Below, in pieces: positions 53,510 to 63,665 of a DNA stretch of 64,000 bases. Source of the DNA: SURF-21 sp964462595 (lineage in GTDB: Bacteria > Actinomycetota > Geothermincolia > Geothermincolales > RBG-13-55-18); NCBI GenBank assembly GCA_964462595.1, contig CAYWXM010000034.1, positions 55,537-119,536 on the forward strand, in the 5' to 3' direction. Made by a program: the position numbers and the translations under genes. The notes below the pieces were generated by a model. That model was not told the DNA's origin. It searched no databases and saw nothing but the letters and a program-made list of their open reading frames with translations. Position 1 is the first letter of the stretch. Each line of letters begins with the position of its first letter.

Positions 53510-54505
53510 CTACTGCTTCGGGAGCCAGCTCATCATGGAGCGCAACTCGCGCCCCACCTGCTCGATGAGATGGTCGGCGTCGCGCCTGCGCATGGCGTTG
53601 TACGCCGGCCTCCCCGCCTGGTTTTCGAGTATCCACTCGCTGGCGAACTTTCCGCTCACGATCTCCTCCAGGATGCGGCGCATCTCCAGGCGCGTCTCCT
53701 CGTTGATGATCCTGCGCCCGCGCGTTAGGTCTCCGTACTCCGCTGTGTCGCTGATAGAATAGCGCATGTAGGATATGCCCCTCTCGTGGATGAGATCCAC
53801 GATGAGCTTGAGCTCGTGCAGGCACTCGAAATAGGCTATCTCCGGCTGGTAACCCGCCTCGACCAGGGTATCGAACCCGGCGCGGATAAGCTCGGTGACG
53901 CCGCCGCAGAGTACGCACTGCTCCCCGAAAAGGTCGGTCTCCGTCTCCTCCTCGAAGGTGGTCTCGATCACGCCCGCGCGCGTCGCGCCCAGGGCCCTGG
54001 CGTAGGCTAGCCCGATGGCCAGCGCCCGGCCGGTGTAATCCTGGTGCACCGCCACCAGCGAAGGCACCCCGCTCCCCTCCTCGTACACACGCCGTACGAT
54101 ATGCCCCGGACCCTTGGGAGCCACCATGACCACGTCGACGTTCCGCGGGGGGACGATCTGGCTGAAATGGATATTGAAGCCGTGCGCGAAGAAGAGGGCG
54201 TTTCCCTCCGCCAGCCCGGGCTCGATGTTTTCGAGATACGTCTGCCGCTGGTCCTGGTCGGGGACCAGCATCATGACCAGGTCGCCCGCGGAGGCCGCCT
54301 CGGCCACGCCCATGACCTCGAGCCCGGCTTCCTGAGCCCTGGCGCGGGAAGCGCTTTTCTCTCGCAGGCCCACGACGACTTTCACCCCGGAGTCGTTGAG
54401 GTTAAGAGCGTGGGCATGCCCCTGGCTTCCATATCCGATCACGGCCACCGTCTTCCCATCCAGAAGGGAGAGGTCCGCGTCTTTGTCGTAATATATCTCC
54501 GCCAT
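53510..54505 (-). CDS. ilvC: Ketol-acid reductoisomerase, class I
   Basis: This 331-residue enzyme isomerises and reduces acetolactate and acetohydroxybutyrate. The Rossmann motif is VIGYGSQGHAHALNL, the cofactor loop GLREKSASRARAQEAG, and the Mg-binding acids lie in FEEETETDLFGEQ and FECLHELKLIVDL. The knotted C-terminal domain is present once, as in class I. Ser residues in the cofactor loop suggest NADPH. Start ATG after AAAGGAGG. Confidence 0.96.
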   Translation of the reverse strand: MAEIYYDKDADLSLLDGKTVAVIGYGSQGHAHALNLNDSGVKVVVGLREKSASRARAQEAGLEVMGVAEAASAGDLVMMLVPDQDQRQTYLENIEPGLAEGNALFFAHGFNIHFSQIVPPRNVDVVMVAPKGPGHIVRRVYEEGSGVPSLVAVHQDYTGRALAIGLAYARALGATRAGVIETTFEEETETDLFGEQCVLCGGVTELIRAGFDTLVEAGYQPEIAYFECLHELKLIVDLIHERGISYMRYSISDTAEYGDLTRGRRIINEETRLEMRRILEEIVSGKFASEWILENQAGRPAYNAMRRRDADHLIEQVGRELRSMMSWLPKQ

Positions 54506-54627
54506 CTTCTACCTCCTTTGAGCTCAGACCCGCCTTTAGGCCCGAGCCACACACATGAGACCATGTATACTTTTAGGCAAGCTTCCCTGTCTAATTATCC
54601 TGCTTCTCTACATCTGCTCAAGCCCAG

Positions 54628-54654
54628 AACCAGGCCTGAACCAGGCCTGACCCC
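54628..54654. repeat. Tandem 11-bp repeat related to the 43068 inverted repeat
   Basis: AACCAGGCCTG occurs twice in a row (54628-54638, 54639-54649), followed by ACCCC at the ilvH stop. The string AGGCCTGACCCC resembles the right arm of the element at 43068-43193 (AAGACCTGACCCC). It may be half of a similar element. Confidence 0.5.
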
Positions 54655-55130
54655 TATTTGCCGCGCGGCAGCGCGACCTTGCCCGTCCTCACCAGCTCCC
54701 TGATGCCGTAGGGCGCGAGCAGGTCCTCGAAAGCTCTCAGCTTCGATGAGTTCCCGGTGACCTCCACGATGATGCTCTCACGCGAGACGTCCACTATGTT
54801 TCCCCGGAAGATATTCACTATCTCCACGACCTCGGAACGGTTCTCGCCGTTTACCTTTATCTTGGCCATGACCATCTCGCGCGCCACCGAGGTATCCGGA
54901 TCGAGGTCCGTTATCTCGATGACGTTGATGAGCTTGTGCAGTTGTTTGCGCACCTGTTCCAGGGAGTGCTCCTCCACGTCCACCACGATGGTCATGCGCG
55001 AGATGTCCGGCTTCTCCGTGGTGCCCACCGCCAGGCTCTCTATATTGAAGCCTCTCCTCGCGAACAACTCGGCCACCCTCGCCAGCACCCCCGGCTTGTT
55101 CTCGACCAGTACGGAAAGTGTGTGTTTCAT
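54654..55130 (-). CDS. ilvH: Acetolactate synthase small (regulatory) subunit
   Basis: This 158-residue protein has two ACT-type halves: HTLSVLVENKPGVLARVAEL with FARRGFNIESLAVG, then a second ferredoxin-like domain from about 78 (MVMAKIKVNGENRSEVVEIV). It binds valine to inhibit IlvB. ATG at 55130 was chosen, as in most IlvH proteins; ATG 55136 and GTG 55139 are open. The gene starts 12 bp after ilvB. Confidence 0.95.
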   Translation of the reverse strand: MKHTLSVLVENKPGVLARVAELFARRGFNIESLAVGTTEKPDISRMTIVVDVEEHSLEQVRKQLHKLINVIEITDLDPDTSVAREMVMAKIKVNGENRSEVVEIVNIFRGNIVDVSRESIIVEVTGNSSKLRAFEDLLAPYGIRELVRTGKVALPRGK

Positions 55131-55142
55131 CTCCATCACCCC

Positions 55143-56894
55143 TTAGAGGAAAGGCTCCTCGGCCTTTTCCGGGTGGATCTTCTCCACCGGGTAGAGCTTG
55201 TCGCCTATCATGTCGTAGAGAGGGGCACCGGGCGCCACCATGGGATAGACGTTCTCCTCCGGCTCGACGTGGAAATCGATGATCACGGGGCCATCGGTCT
55301 CGACGGCCTCCACGATGGCCGCCTCCACCAGGTCAGCATCCTTTACCCTTATTCCCTTGGCCCCGAAGGCCTGCGCCAGTAAGACGAAATCCGGGCATTC
55401 ATGTTCCCGTTCCAGACACGTGCTCGCGTAGACCCGGTTGTAGAAAAGGTTCTGCCACTGGCGCACCATCCCCAGGTAACCGTTGTTGAGTATGGCCACC
55501 TTGACCGGCGCGCCCTCGAGCACTGCGGTGGCCATCTCCTGCATGTTCATCTGAATACTGCCGTCCCCGGCGATGTCGAAAACCAGATCGTTGGGCTTTC
55601 CGAGCTGCGCCCCTATGGCGGCGGGAAAACCGAAGCCCATGGTCCCCAGGCCTCCCGAGGTCACGAAGCGCCGCGGCTTATCCACCTTGTAGAACTGGGC
55701 AGCCCACATCTGGTTCTGCCCCACCTCGGTGCAGATGATGGCCTCGCCGCCCGTGACCTCGTAGATCTTCTCCACCACGTATTGGGGCTTCAGACCGGGG
55801 CCACTCTCGTAGGTCAACGGGTACTTCTCCTTCCACTCGCCGACCAGCGCGTTCCACTCGGCCCGGCTGGGGCTGGAGACCTCCGCCTTCATCTCCTTGA
55901 TCGCGGCGTTCAGCTCCCTGAGCACCTGCTTGCAGTCCCCGACGATGGGTATATCGGCGCGCACGTTCTTGCTTATCTCCGCCGGGTCGATATCTATGTG
56001 GATCACCTTTGCCTTGGGGGCGAACTCCGAGAGCTTTCCGGTGATGCGGTCGTCAAAACGCGCGCCCACCGCCACTATGAGGTCCGTCTCGCTTATAGCG
56101 TAATTTGCGCACTTCGTTCCGTGCATCCCCAGCATGCCCAGGGAGAGCTTATGGGTCTCGGGAAACACGCCCTTGCCCATGAGGGTATGGGTGACGTATA
56201 TCGTGTTCGCCGTGGCCAGCTTTTTCAGCTCGGACTCCGCACCGGCGGTGACGGCGCCACCGCCGACGTAGATCAACGGGTTCGCGGACTCGAGGATGGC
56301 GCGGGCTGCCATCTTGATCTGCTTCTTGTGCCCCTTGAAGGTGGGTTTGTAGCCGCGCAGCAGCGGCTGTTCACGCCGATGGTATTCCATCTCTCCTCGG
56401 GATACGTCGACCGGCATGTCTACGAGCACCGGCCCCGGCCTGCCGGTGCGCGCGATGTAGAAGGCCTCCTGTATTACGTCCGGGACATCCGCGGGGTCCT
56501 TGACCAGGTAATTGTGCTTGACTATGGGCAGCGTTATGCCCGTGGTGTCCGCCTCCTGGAAGGCGTCGGTGCCGATGAGGTTGGTCGCCACTTGACCGGT
56601 TATGGCCACCATGGGCACGGAGTCCATGTAGGCGTTCGCTATCCCGGTCACCAGGTTGGTGGCGCCGGGACCCGAGGTGGCTATGCATACGCCGACGCGG
56701 CCGGTGACCCGGGCGTAGCCGTCGGCGGCATGTGCCGCCCCCTGCTCGTGCCGGGTCAGCACCCTGCGTATCTTCTTGCTCGCGTTGAGCGCATCGAATA
56801 CCGGCAGCAGTGCTCCTCCCGGGATGCCGAACATCATCTCCGTTCCCTCGTCCTCGAGGCTTTTCACCAACGCCTTAGCTCCAGTCAGTTTCAA
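55143..56894 (-). CDS. ilvB: Acetolactate synthase large (catalytic) subunit
   Basis: This 583-residue TPP/FAD enzyme makes acetolactate and acetohydroxybutyrate. TPP-activating Glu is in TRHEQGAAHAADGYARV. The FAD domain is at about 190-350 (GARFDDRITGKLSEFAP), and the TPP-Mg motif is DIAGDGSIQMNMQEMAT. FGIPGGALLPVFDAL is the N-terminal signature. Codons at 56903 (GTG), 56900 (GTG) and 56894 (TTG) could start; TTG 56894 is best spaced from GGAAGG. It lies 20 bp after ilvD. Confidence 0.95.
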   Translation of the reverse strand: MKLTGAKALVKSLEDEGTEMMFGIPGGALLPVFDALNASKKIRRVLTRHEQGAAHAADGYARVTGRVGVCIATSGPGATNLVTGIANAYMDSVPMVAITGQVATNLIGTDAFQEADTTGITLPIVKHNYLVKDPADVPDVIQEAFYIARTGRPGPVLVDMPVDVSRGEMEYHRREQPLLRGYKPTFKGHKKQIKMAARAILESANPLIYVGGGAVTAGAESELKKLATANTIYVTHTLMGKGVFPETHKLSLGMLGMHGTKCANYAISETDLIVAVGARFDDRITGKLSEFAPKAKVIHIDIDPAEISKNVRADIPIVGDCKQVLRELNAAIKEMKAEVSSPSRAEWNALVGEWKEKYPLTYESGPGLKPQYVVEKIYEVTGGEAIICTEVGQNQMWAAQFYKVDKPRRFVTSGGLGTMGFGFPAAIGAQLGKPNDLVFDIAGDGSIQMNMQEMATAVLEGAPVKVAILNNGYLGMVRQWQNLFYNRVYASTCLEREHECPDFVLLAQAFGAKGIRVKDADLVEAAIVEAVETDGPVIIDFHVEPEENVYPMVAPGAPLYDMIGDKLYPVEKIHPEKAEEPFL

Positions 56895-56914
56895 GACCAC
56901 CACCTTCCTTTAGT

Positions 56915-58600
56915 TCAAGCTTCCTCTCCCTTGAGGCGCACGGCCCCACGACTCGCGCTGGAGACCCGCCGCGCATATTCCTCCAGGTATCCACCTGTCA
57001 CCTTCGGCCGCGGTTTCTTCCAGGCATCTGACCTGCGCTTCATCTCCTCTTCTGAAACCACCAATTCGATAGTCCGTCGCTCGACGTCCAGTTCGATGAT
57101 ATCGTTCTCCTCCACCAGGGCGATCGGCCCGCCCTGCGCGGCCTCGGGGGACACGTGGCCTACCGCCGCGCCGCGCGAACCACCCGAGAAGCGGCCGTCG
57201 GTAACCAGCGCCACCTTTTTCGCCATGCCCATCCCGGCCAGGGTCGCCGTGGGGTTGAGCATCTCGCGCATGCCCGGGCCGCCCCGCGGTCCCTCGTAGC
57301 GCACCACGATGACGTCGCCCTCGCGGATGCGTCCGGCGAGCATGGCTTCCACCGCGTCCTCCTCGCAGTCGAAAACTCGCGCCGGGCCGCGGTGGTGCAG
57401 AAGGTTGTCCGGCACGGCGGAATGTTTGACCACCGCGCCCTCGGGCGCCAGGCTGCCCCACAATACCGACAAACCTCCCGTGGGCATGTAGGGATCCTCC
57501 ACCTTGCGCAGGACCTCCGGGTTGAGGGTCGACCTGCCCTCGATTATGTCCCCGATATGGTCAGCCGCCACGCAGGGGACCTCGCCGTCGATCAAGCCCT
57601 TCCTCGCCAGTTCTCCCATCACCGCCGCTATACCGCCGGCCTCTTGCAGGTCCTGCATGTGGTGTATCGCACCCCCGGCGGGGCTGAGGCGCACCAGGTT
57701 GGGGGTGGCGTCACATATCTCCTGTATGACGCGCAGGTCGACGTCCACCCCGGCCTCGTAAGCTATGGCCAGGAGGTGGAGGATGGTGTTGGACGATCCT
57801 CCGATAGCCATGTCCACCGTCAGGGCGTTGCGCAGGGAAGCCGGCGTGATTATGTCGCGCGGCCTGCGCCCCAGGCGGAGCATCTCCATGACCGTTATCC
57901 CCGCCTGCTTTGCCAGCCGCAGTCGCGCGGCGTTAACCGCGGGGATGGTGCCGTTTCCCGGCATCCCCATGCCCACCGCCTCCGTGAGGCAGTTCATGGA
58001 GTTGGCGGTGAAAAGGCCTGCGCAGCTGCCGCAGCCGGGACATGCGCAATCCTCCAGCTCAGCAAGCTCAGCGGGCTCCATACGCCCGGCCTCCACCGCG
58101 CCCTGCGCCTCCATCACGGTGATGAAATCGATGTCCCTTCCGTGGTATCGTCCCGCCATCATGGGCCCGCCGCTTATCACTACCGCCGGGATGTTCACCC
58201 GCGCCGCGGCCATGAGCATGCCCGGGACTATCTTGTCGCAATTGGTCACCAGCAACATGGCATCGAAAGCCTGCGCCCTGGCCATGGCCTCCACGCTGTC
58301 CGCGATTATCTCCCGCGAGGGCAGGGAATAACGCATGCCTGAGTGCCCCATGGCGATTCCGTCGCAGATGCCTATGACCCCGAACTGCATGGGGGTGCCT
58401 CCCCCCATGCGCACGCCCGCTTTCGCCGCGTCCGCGATCTGCTGCAGGTTGACATGGCCCGGGATGACCTCGTTCATGGCGCAGGCTACGCCCACCCATG
58501 GCTGCTCGATCTCTCTGTCCGTGTAACCGATCGCCTTGAGCAGGGAACGGTGTGGCGCCCTGGAGAGTCCTTTCTTGGCTTCTTCACTTATGAGTTCCAT
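56915..58600 (-). CDS. ilvD: Dihydroxy-acid dehydratase
   Basis: This 561-residue Fe-S enzyme dehydrates dihydroxy-acids to 2-keto acids. Cluster Cys are in LVTNCDKIVPGM, CPGCGSCAGLFTANSMNC and one further site. IGGSSNTILHLLAIA and DGRFSGGSRGAAVGHVSPEA are family signatures. It is the first gene of the 15-kb cluster, with ATG after CGGAGGG and a good promoter 55-83 bp upstream. Its residues end at the KGEEA tail, 20 bp before ilvB. Confidence 0.96.
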   Translation of the reverse strand: MELISEEAKKGLSRAPHRSLLKAIGYTDREIEQPWVGVACAMNEVIPGHVNLQQIADAAKAGVRMGGGTPMQFGVIGICDGIAMGHSGMRYSLPSREIIADSVEAMARAQAFDAMLLVTNCDKIVPGMLMAAARVNIPAVVISGGPMMAGRYHGRDIDFITVMEAQGAVEAGRMEPAELAELEDCACPGCGSCAGLFTANSMNCLTEAVGMGMPGNGTIPAVNAARLRLAKQAGITVMEMLRLGRRPRDIITPASLRNALTVDMAIGGSSNTILHLLAIAYEAGVDVDLRVIQEICDATPNLVRLSPAGGAIHHMQDLQEAGGIAAVMGELARKGLIDGEVPCVAADHIGDIIEGRSTLNPEVLRKVEDPYMPTGGLSVLWGSLAPEGAVVKHSAVPDNLLHHRGPARVFDCEEDAVEAMLAGRIREGDVIVVRYEGPRGGPGMREMLNPTATLAGMGMAKKVALVTDGRFSGGSRGAAVGHVSPEAAQGGPIALVEENDIIELDVERRTIELVVSEEEMKRRSDAWKKPRPKVTGGYLEEYARRVSSASRGAVRLKGEEA

Positions 58601-58654
58601 TATTTCCCTCCGGGATAGCAGACCATGCGAACAGGAACCTATGTTATAGATTGT

Positions 58655-58683
58655 ATTATTTAGACTAAAAGGTTAACCGTCAA
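58655..58683 (-). promoter_or_regulatory. Promoter of the ilvD-led cluster
   Basis: TTGACG (58683-58678) is separated by 17 bases from AATAAT (58660-58655), about 50 bases before the ilvD ATG. No leader peptide rich in Leu, Ile or Val codons, and no T-box consensus, was seen between it and ilvD. The upstream 300 bp (58684-58989) hold nothing else recognised. Confidence 0.65.
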
Positions 58684-58989
58684 GCGAATACGCCGGAAAC
58701 GACCTGGTTATTCCCCCCAACTCCCCCGGTTACGACAGCCGCGGGGGACCGGTTGATTTGCAGGGCCGATGGCTCGCTTTTAAGTGGCCAGAGGCCTGCC
58801 TGCCCGTGTGCACCTGCCTTCGTTGTTTGTATCGCGTAAGCGACAGCGACGCATGGATGGCGGCGCGGCGGTGCCCGTGCCTGGACAAGTTCAGATATGC
58901 ACTGGATATTTCAATGAGCTTCACGGAACTTGTCTCAGGCCTGGCACGTATACGTCCGCCCACGGAGTGCCCGAGAACCGGGGGTCGAT

Positions 58990-59192
58990 CCGAAGCGCGT
59001 CCGGGCATAGAAGCGGCAAAATGGTATAAATAACGCCCGGGTGTCGCCTATATAAAAGACGCTTCCCGAGAACCGGCGCCCGGTAATAAGCGTCTCATCT
59101 GCGCTGCACCTAGCCCGGGGAACTACCAGGTCGGTCGCAGCGAGCGCGCAAGTAGCGGTTTCTTCATATGTTGAGATAGCAAGCGCAGCCGA
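58990..59192. repeat. About 200-bp dispersed repeat, copy A (upstream of ilvD)
   Basis: This segment matches 63805-64000 over its whole length with scattered changes and small gaps. Shared blocks include GCGGCAAAATGGT, CCCGGGTGTCGCCTATA, CTTCCCGAGAACCGG, GGTCGGTCGCAGCGAGCGCG and GATAGCAAGCGCAGCCGA. Both copies have the same orientation and lie upstream of a branched-chain-type operon, but beyond its promoter. No reading frame is conserved. Confidence 0.8.
59048..59095 (-). terminator. Terminator-like hairpin inside repeat copy A
   Basis: On the minus strand AGACGCTT (59095-59088) pairs with AAGCGTCT (59064-59057), followed by TTTTATATA. It probably ends the CoA-binding protein transcript, 150 bp downstream of its stop. 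In copy B the left arm is changed, so the outer stem is lost. Confidence 0.55.
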
Positions 59193-59246
59193 GCGAGACC
59201 GTTACCTGGAGGCCCCGGGCCGGAAAAGCACCCCGGGCTCGGGAAA

Positions 59247-59654
59247 CTAACGCTCACCGCCGTCGGAGAGGATGCCTTCCTTGCGGAATATCATTATGCA
59301 GGCATCGCGCATGTACTCGATGCCGTTATCCTCGCAATAAGACGAGGCTTCGTCCGATTCCGAACCCGGCTGCATCCATACGTGGTCGAGTCCGGCCTCT
59401 TTGGCTTCTTTCACTACCTTTTCGGTGACCTTCGGGGGCACGACCGTGATGACCAGTTCGGGCTTGTGCGGCAGGCTGGCCAGGTCAGGGTAACAGGGCA
59501 CCCCTTCTATATCGTCAACGGTGGGGTTGACCCCGTAAGCTTCATAGCCGGCCTTCTTGAGGTCCATGAGGACCCTGTACCCGTATTTCTCGGGGTCGCG
59601 CGATGCCCCCACCACCGCTACCACGTCGATCTGCTGCAGGTCCAGGTCCATCAT
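59247..59654 (-). CDS. CoA-binding domain protein (YccU/COG1832 type)
   Basis: This 135-residue stand-alone CoA-binding Rossmann domain has VAVVGASRDPEKYGYRVL, GYEAYGVNPTVDDIEGVPCY, PPKVTEKVVKEAKEAGLDHV, and MQPGSESDEASSYCEDNGIE. Homologues bind CoA or nucleotides and often are of unknown role. AAGGAGGG precedes tandem ATGs. It is monocistronic by appearance. Confidence 0.9.
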   Translation of the reverse strand: MMDLDLQQIDVVAVVGASRDPEKYGYRVLMDLKKAGYEAYGVNPTVDDIEGVPCYPDLASLPHKPELVITVVPPKVTEKVVKEAKEAGLDHVWMQPGSESDEASSYCEDNGIEYMRDACIMIFRKEGILSDGGER

Positions 59655-59834
59655 CGCGAATCCCTCCTTCGTGTTTCGTGCTTACAGCTATATTGTATCA
59701 AAGCCGAGCCATATACCTCCCTTAGCCGTACCGCACCGCTGCGGGGAGGATTAAATGCGGGTAATAAAAACCGCCAGCTCCCATGCCCCCGCGCAGGAGA
59801 CTCCCGTGCGGCGTTAAAGGGCTGAACGTCGTAA

Positions 59835-59860
59835 GGGGCCAGGCGAAAAGGCCTGGCCCC
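59835..59860 (-). terminator. Hairpin after the DUF5320-like gene
   Basis: GGGGCCAGG pairs with CCTGGCCCC across a short CGAAAAG loop, 14 bases after the stop of the gene at 59874. The T-tract is weak (TTACGACGTT). Confidence 0.5.
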
Positions 59861-59873
59861 GGCTGCAGGGTTG

Positions 59874-60185
59874 TTATTCCCCCGCTTTCTCGAGATCATC
59901 GATGCGCTTGCGAATATTCTCGAGTTGCTGAGAGAGCGCTTCCGATTGCCTCTTCAGGTATTCCAGCTCGTTGACGTTTACGTTACCGGCCGCCGCGCCG
60001 AATCCGGCGCCCGATTGAAAGGCCTGCTGCATCTGCGGGGTCGGCCACATGCCAGTGGTAAGGTATTCCGCGCAGGGCCCCAGCCCGCTGAAACTGCGCC
60101 CCTGCCATCCCGGGCTGTAGCCAAACCTCATGAATCCCGGCAGGCCGGTCGCGTAATACATGTTTCTGTTGCCATATCCTCCCAT
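59874..60185 (-). CDS. Small Gly/Tyr-rich protein with C-terminal coiled coil (DUF5320-like)
   Basis: The 103-residue protein begins MGGYGNRNMYYATGLPGFMR and has a Gly/Pro/Phe-rich half with SFSGLGPCAEY. It ends in a coiled coil (ELEYLKRQSEALSQQLENIR, RIDDLEKAGE). That layout matches DUF5320 proteins, which are often found near iron-sulfur or metal-cofactor genes. ATG at 60185 has a perfect AAAGGAGG site; the frame is open upstream to 60413 without one. It is probably in an operon with the next gene. Confidence 0.75.
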   Translation of the reverse strand: MGGYGNRNMYYATGLPGFMRFGYSPGWQGRSFSGLGPCAEYLTTGMWPTPQMQQAFQSGAGFGAAAGNVNVNELEYLKRQSEALSQQLENIRKRIDDLEKAGE

Positions 60186-60265
60186 CAGCTTTCCTCCTTT
60201 CGGCATATATCCTCGGGATATACCGCCGTACTTCCCTTGCTTATACTTTCCTTTACCCGGAACCG

Positions 60266-60487
60266 TCAGCTGGGATAGTTCGGGTATCCGTAGGGCGTCG
60301 CTCCGTATCCACCCCATGCACTTCCCTGATACGCGCGTGGATAACCAGCGTAGGGCACGCCGTAACCTGGGTATGCCCACCATCGCCGCGGCAACCAGGG
60401 GTAAAACCTGCAATATGGATAGGGGTTACCCCGTCCTCCTCCCATCCTGCCTCCAAAACCGCCTGCTCCTCTTCCTCTCGGTGGCAT
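60266..60487 (-). CDS. Small Gly/Tyr/Pro-rich protein
   Basis: This 73-residue low-complexity protein starts MPPRGRGAGGFGGRMGGGRG, then holds PYPYCRFYPWLPRRWWAYPG and repeated G-Y-P/Y-G turns. It has one Cys and very many aromatics. It resembles the N-terminal part of DUF5320 proteins without the coiled coil. AGGAGGTGAGTAT precedes ATG at 60487. A strong promoter with operator-like repeat lies just upstream. Confidence 0.7.
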   Translation of the reverse strand: MPPRGRGAGGFGGRMGGGRGNPYPYCRFYPWLPRRWWAYPGYGVPYAGYPRAYQGSAWGGYGATPYGYPNYPS

Positions 60488-60518
60488 ATACTCACCTCCT
60501 ATTCCAAAAGTGCATATG

Positions 60519-60556
60519 CCCATAACCATCTTATTTCAGTTATGGGCTTATGTCAA
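60519..60556 (-). promoter_or_regulatory. Strong promoter overlapped by an 8-bp perfect inverted repeat
   Basis: TTGACA (60556-60551), 17-base spacer and TAAGAT (60533-60528) form a near-consensus promoter. CCCATAAC (60519-60526) and GTTATGGG (60539-60546) are exact reverse complements, 12 bases apart, and straddle the -10 box and the start region. A dimeric repressor bound there would block transcription of the two small Gly/Tyr-rich genes. The remaining bases to 60783 hold nothing recognised. Confidence 0.75.
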
Positions 60557-60783
60557 TAAAAAAGCCGGGAGGAGAGCGGCTATTTCAGCGCTTCAAACAG
60601 CCGGCATGCGGCAGATGCATCCGCCGGACAGATCGCGTGGCGGAAGCGGCAAACGAACGCTCCGGGACGAGGCCTTACCCCGTTGTTCCGTCAGCTTCAG
60701 GAAAACCCATACGAGAAGCGAAACCTGCAGACTGCTTCTCCGCTCCAAGCCGCTAAGCGTTCGCCCGCCATCGCGGCCGCCTG

Positions 60784-61778
<995 letters not shown>

Positions 61779-61782
<4 letters not shown>

Positions 61783-62288
61783 AGTCTGAACCCCCCGTGT
61801 CTCTTGAGGTATTCGGTAAGCCCACCCTCGGCGAGGATGTCCATCATCACGCCGGGCAAAGGAATTATCTCCAACTCCATATCGCGGGTAAGGTTGGTGA
61901 CCTTGCCCGCGCCCAGGTCTACTTCCAGCTCGTCTCCGGCCTGGATATCGGAGGTATCGCACTCCACCGCGGGCAATCCCTTGTTGATGGCATTGCGGAA
62001 GAATATGCGCGCGAAGGAGCGGGCCAGCACGGCACCGACGCCAGCGTGTTCGATGACCAGGGGTGCCTGCTCGCGCGAGGAGCCACAACCGAAATTGCCG
62101 CCCGCCACTATGAAGTCCCCCGCCTGCACCCTGATGCTGAAGTCGGGGTCTATGTCCTCCATGCAATGGCGAGCCAGCTCGTCCATGTCCAGCGTCTTGA
62201 ACTTGTACTTGCCGGAGATGATGTAATCTGTGTTGACGTCGTCACCAAACACGTGAGCCCTGCCCTTGAGAACCATCCCTCCGTCCAT
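61779..62288 (-). CDS. Second LeuD-like hydratase small subunit (homoaconitase/aconitase type)
   Basis: This 169-residue swivel domain has DDVNTDYIISGKYKFKT and GNFGCGSSREQAPLVIEHAG. The substrate loop is KYKFKT, with a basic residue where homoaconitase small subunits have YLRT and LeuD has a neutral loop. This suggests a tricarboxylate substrate. Two ATGs (62288, 62276) are open with GGACGGAGG sites. The gene overlaps the dehydrogenase start by 4 bp and follows the large subunit by 25 bp. Confidence 0.85.
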
Positions 62289-62313
62289 GCGCCTCCGTCC
62301 CTTTTTTCCGTCC

Positions 62314-63567
62314 TTACAACATGCGGCGGGGGTCGGTTATCTTGCCGGCCACCGCGCTCGCCGCCACCGTGGCGGGGCTCGCCAGGTAGATGAAAGCCTC
62401 GGCGTTTCCCATACGCCCCTTGAAGTTGCGGTTGGCGGTGGATATCACCCTCTCCCCATCCGAGGGCACGCCGTTGTGGGTGCCCACGCATGGCCCGCAA
62501 CCAGGCGTCACGAAGACCGCTCCCGCCTCGACCAGTCTCTGCACGATCCCTTTCCGCATGGCGTCCATGAAGACCTGCCGGGATGCCGGCGCCACGATGA
62601 GGCGCACTTCCGGGCTGACTCGCCTTGCGCTCAGGATACGCGTTGCCACCTCCAGGTCCTCCAGGCGCCCGTTGGTGCAGGTGCCCAGGAACGCCTCCTG
62701 TATGGCGATGCCCTCCACCTCCTCCACCGGCCTGACGTTATCCACACGATGGGGCTCGGCCACCTGGGGCGTGAGGTGCGAGAGGTCGAATTCCATTACC
62801 TGCTCGTAAGCGGCATCGGGGTCTGGCGCAACCGGGCTGAAGGTCCGCGTAACGCGGCCAGAGACCCATTTCAGGGTCTTTTCGTCCGCCTCCATCAGGC
62901 CCGCCTTGGCCCCCATCTCCACCGCCATATTGGATATGGTGAAGCGTGCCTCCACGCTGAGCGAGCTTATCACCTCGCCGCCGTATTCGATCGCCATGTA
63001 GGTCGCGCCGTCAGCCGTTATCTCTCCCGCCAGGTAAAGGGCCACATCCTTCGAATATATCCCCTCCGGCAGCTCTCCGTTCATCTCCACCCGCATGGTG
63101 GGGGGTACCTTGAACCACAGTTTCCCGGTGAGCATGGCGGCGGCAAGGTCGGTGGAGCCGACGCCGGTCGAGAACACGTTAATCGCGCCGTAAGTGGTGG
63201 TGTGGGAATCCGCGCCTACGACTATATCCCCCGGTGCCACATGGCCCTGTTCCGGCAGGAGGCAGTGGCAAACGCCGTACCCCACGTCGTATATCTTCAG
63301 TCCCTTCTCCGATGCGAATTCGCGCATCATGGCGTGCAGGTTCGACACTCCCTCCAGGGGGCTGGGGGCGCTATGGTCTATGACCAGGGCTACCCGCGAG
63401 GGATCGGAAACCCTTCCCCCGCCAAGCTCCTGGAACGCCTTGATCGCCAGCGGGGAGGTGCCGTCCTGGCCCATCATAAAATCGACCTTCGCGACCACCA
63501 GTTCTCCCGCCCGCGCCTCCCGCCCGCAGTGGTTGGAAAATATCCTCTCCGCGATGGTCATCCCCAT
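62314..63567 (-). CDS. Second LeuC-like hydratase large subunit (HacA/aconitase family)
   Basis: This 417-residue aconitase-family subunit has Fe-S Cys in LGTCTNGRLEDLEV and PGCGPCVGTHNG, and GADSHTTTYGAINVFSTGVG. YGVCHCLLPEQG is reminiscent of archaeal-type HacA/LeuC. It differs clearly from leuC at 47377, so it is a paralogue, not a recent copy. ATG 63567 follows AGGAAGAAGACG; ATG 63582 is also open. With the small subunit and isocitrate-type dehydrogenase it forms a three-gene set. Confidence 0.88.
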   Translation of the reverse strand: MGMTIAERIFSNHCGREARAGELVVAKVDFMMGQDGTSPLAIKAFQELGGGRVSDPSRVALVIDHSAPSPLEGVSNLHAMMREFASEKGLKIYDVGYGVCHCLLPEQGHVAPGDIVVGADSHTTTYGAINVFSTGVGSTDLAAAMLTGKLWFKVPPTMRVEMNGELPEGIYSKDVALYLAGEITADGATYMAIEYGGEVISSLSVEARFTISNMAVEMGAKAGLMEADEKTLKWVSGRVTRTFSPVAPDPDAAYEQVMEFDLSHLTPQVAEPHRVDNVRPVEEVEGIAIQEAFLGTCTNGRLEDLEVATRILSARRVSPEVRLIVAPASRQVFMDAMRKGIVQRLVEAGAVFVTPGCGPCVGTHNGVPSDGERVISTANRNFKGRMGNAEAFIYLASPATVAASAVAGKITDPRRML

Positions 63568-63665
63568 CGTCTTCTTCCTCATCGATCTCTCGTATTGCCT
63601 TATTCACGCCGCTTGATCAACTTTTACGGTCCTCGTCTGGCTCTGCCCCTCGGACCACGGCTATC

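Noticed and set aside
55401..57299. Long plus-strand frames opposite ilvB, ilvD, leuC, cimA and other cluster genes
   Set aside because: They are antisense frames caused by high third-position G+C; the minus-strand products match known enzymes over full length.
58601..59246. T-box or leucine attenuator leader upstream of ilvD
   Set aside because: No T-box consensus and no leader peptide with clustered Leu, Ile or Val codons was found on the minus strand, and a good promoter lies within 90 bp of the ilvD start.
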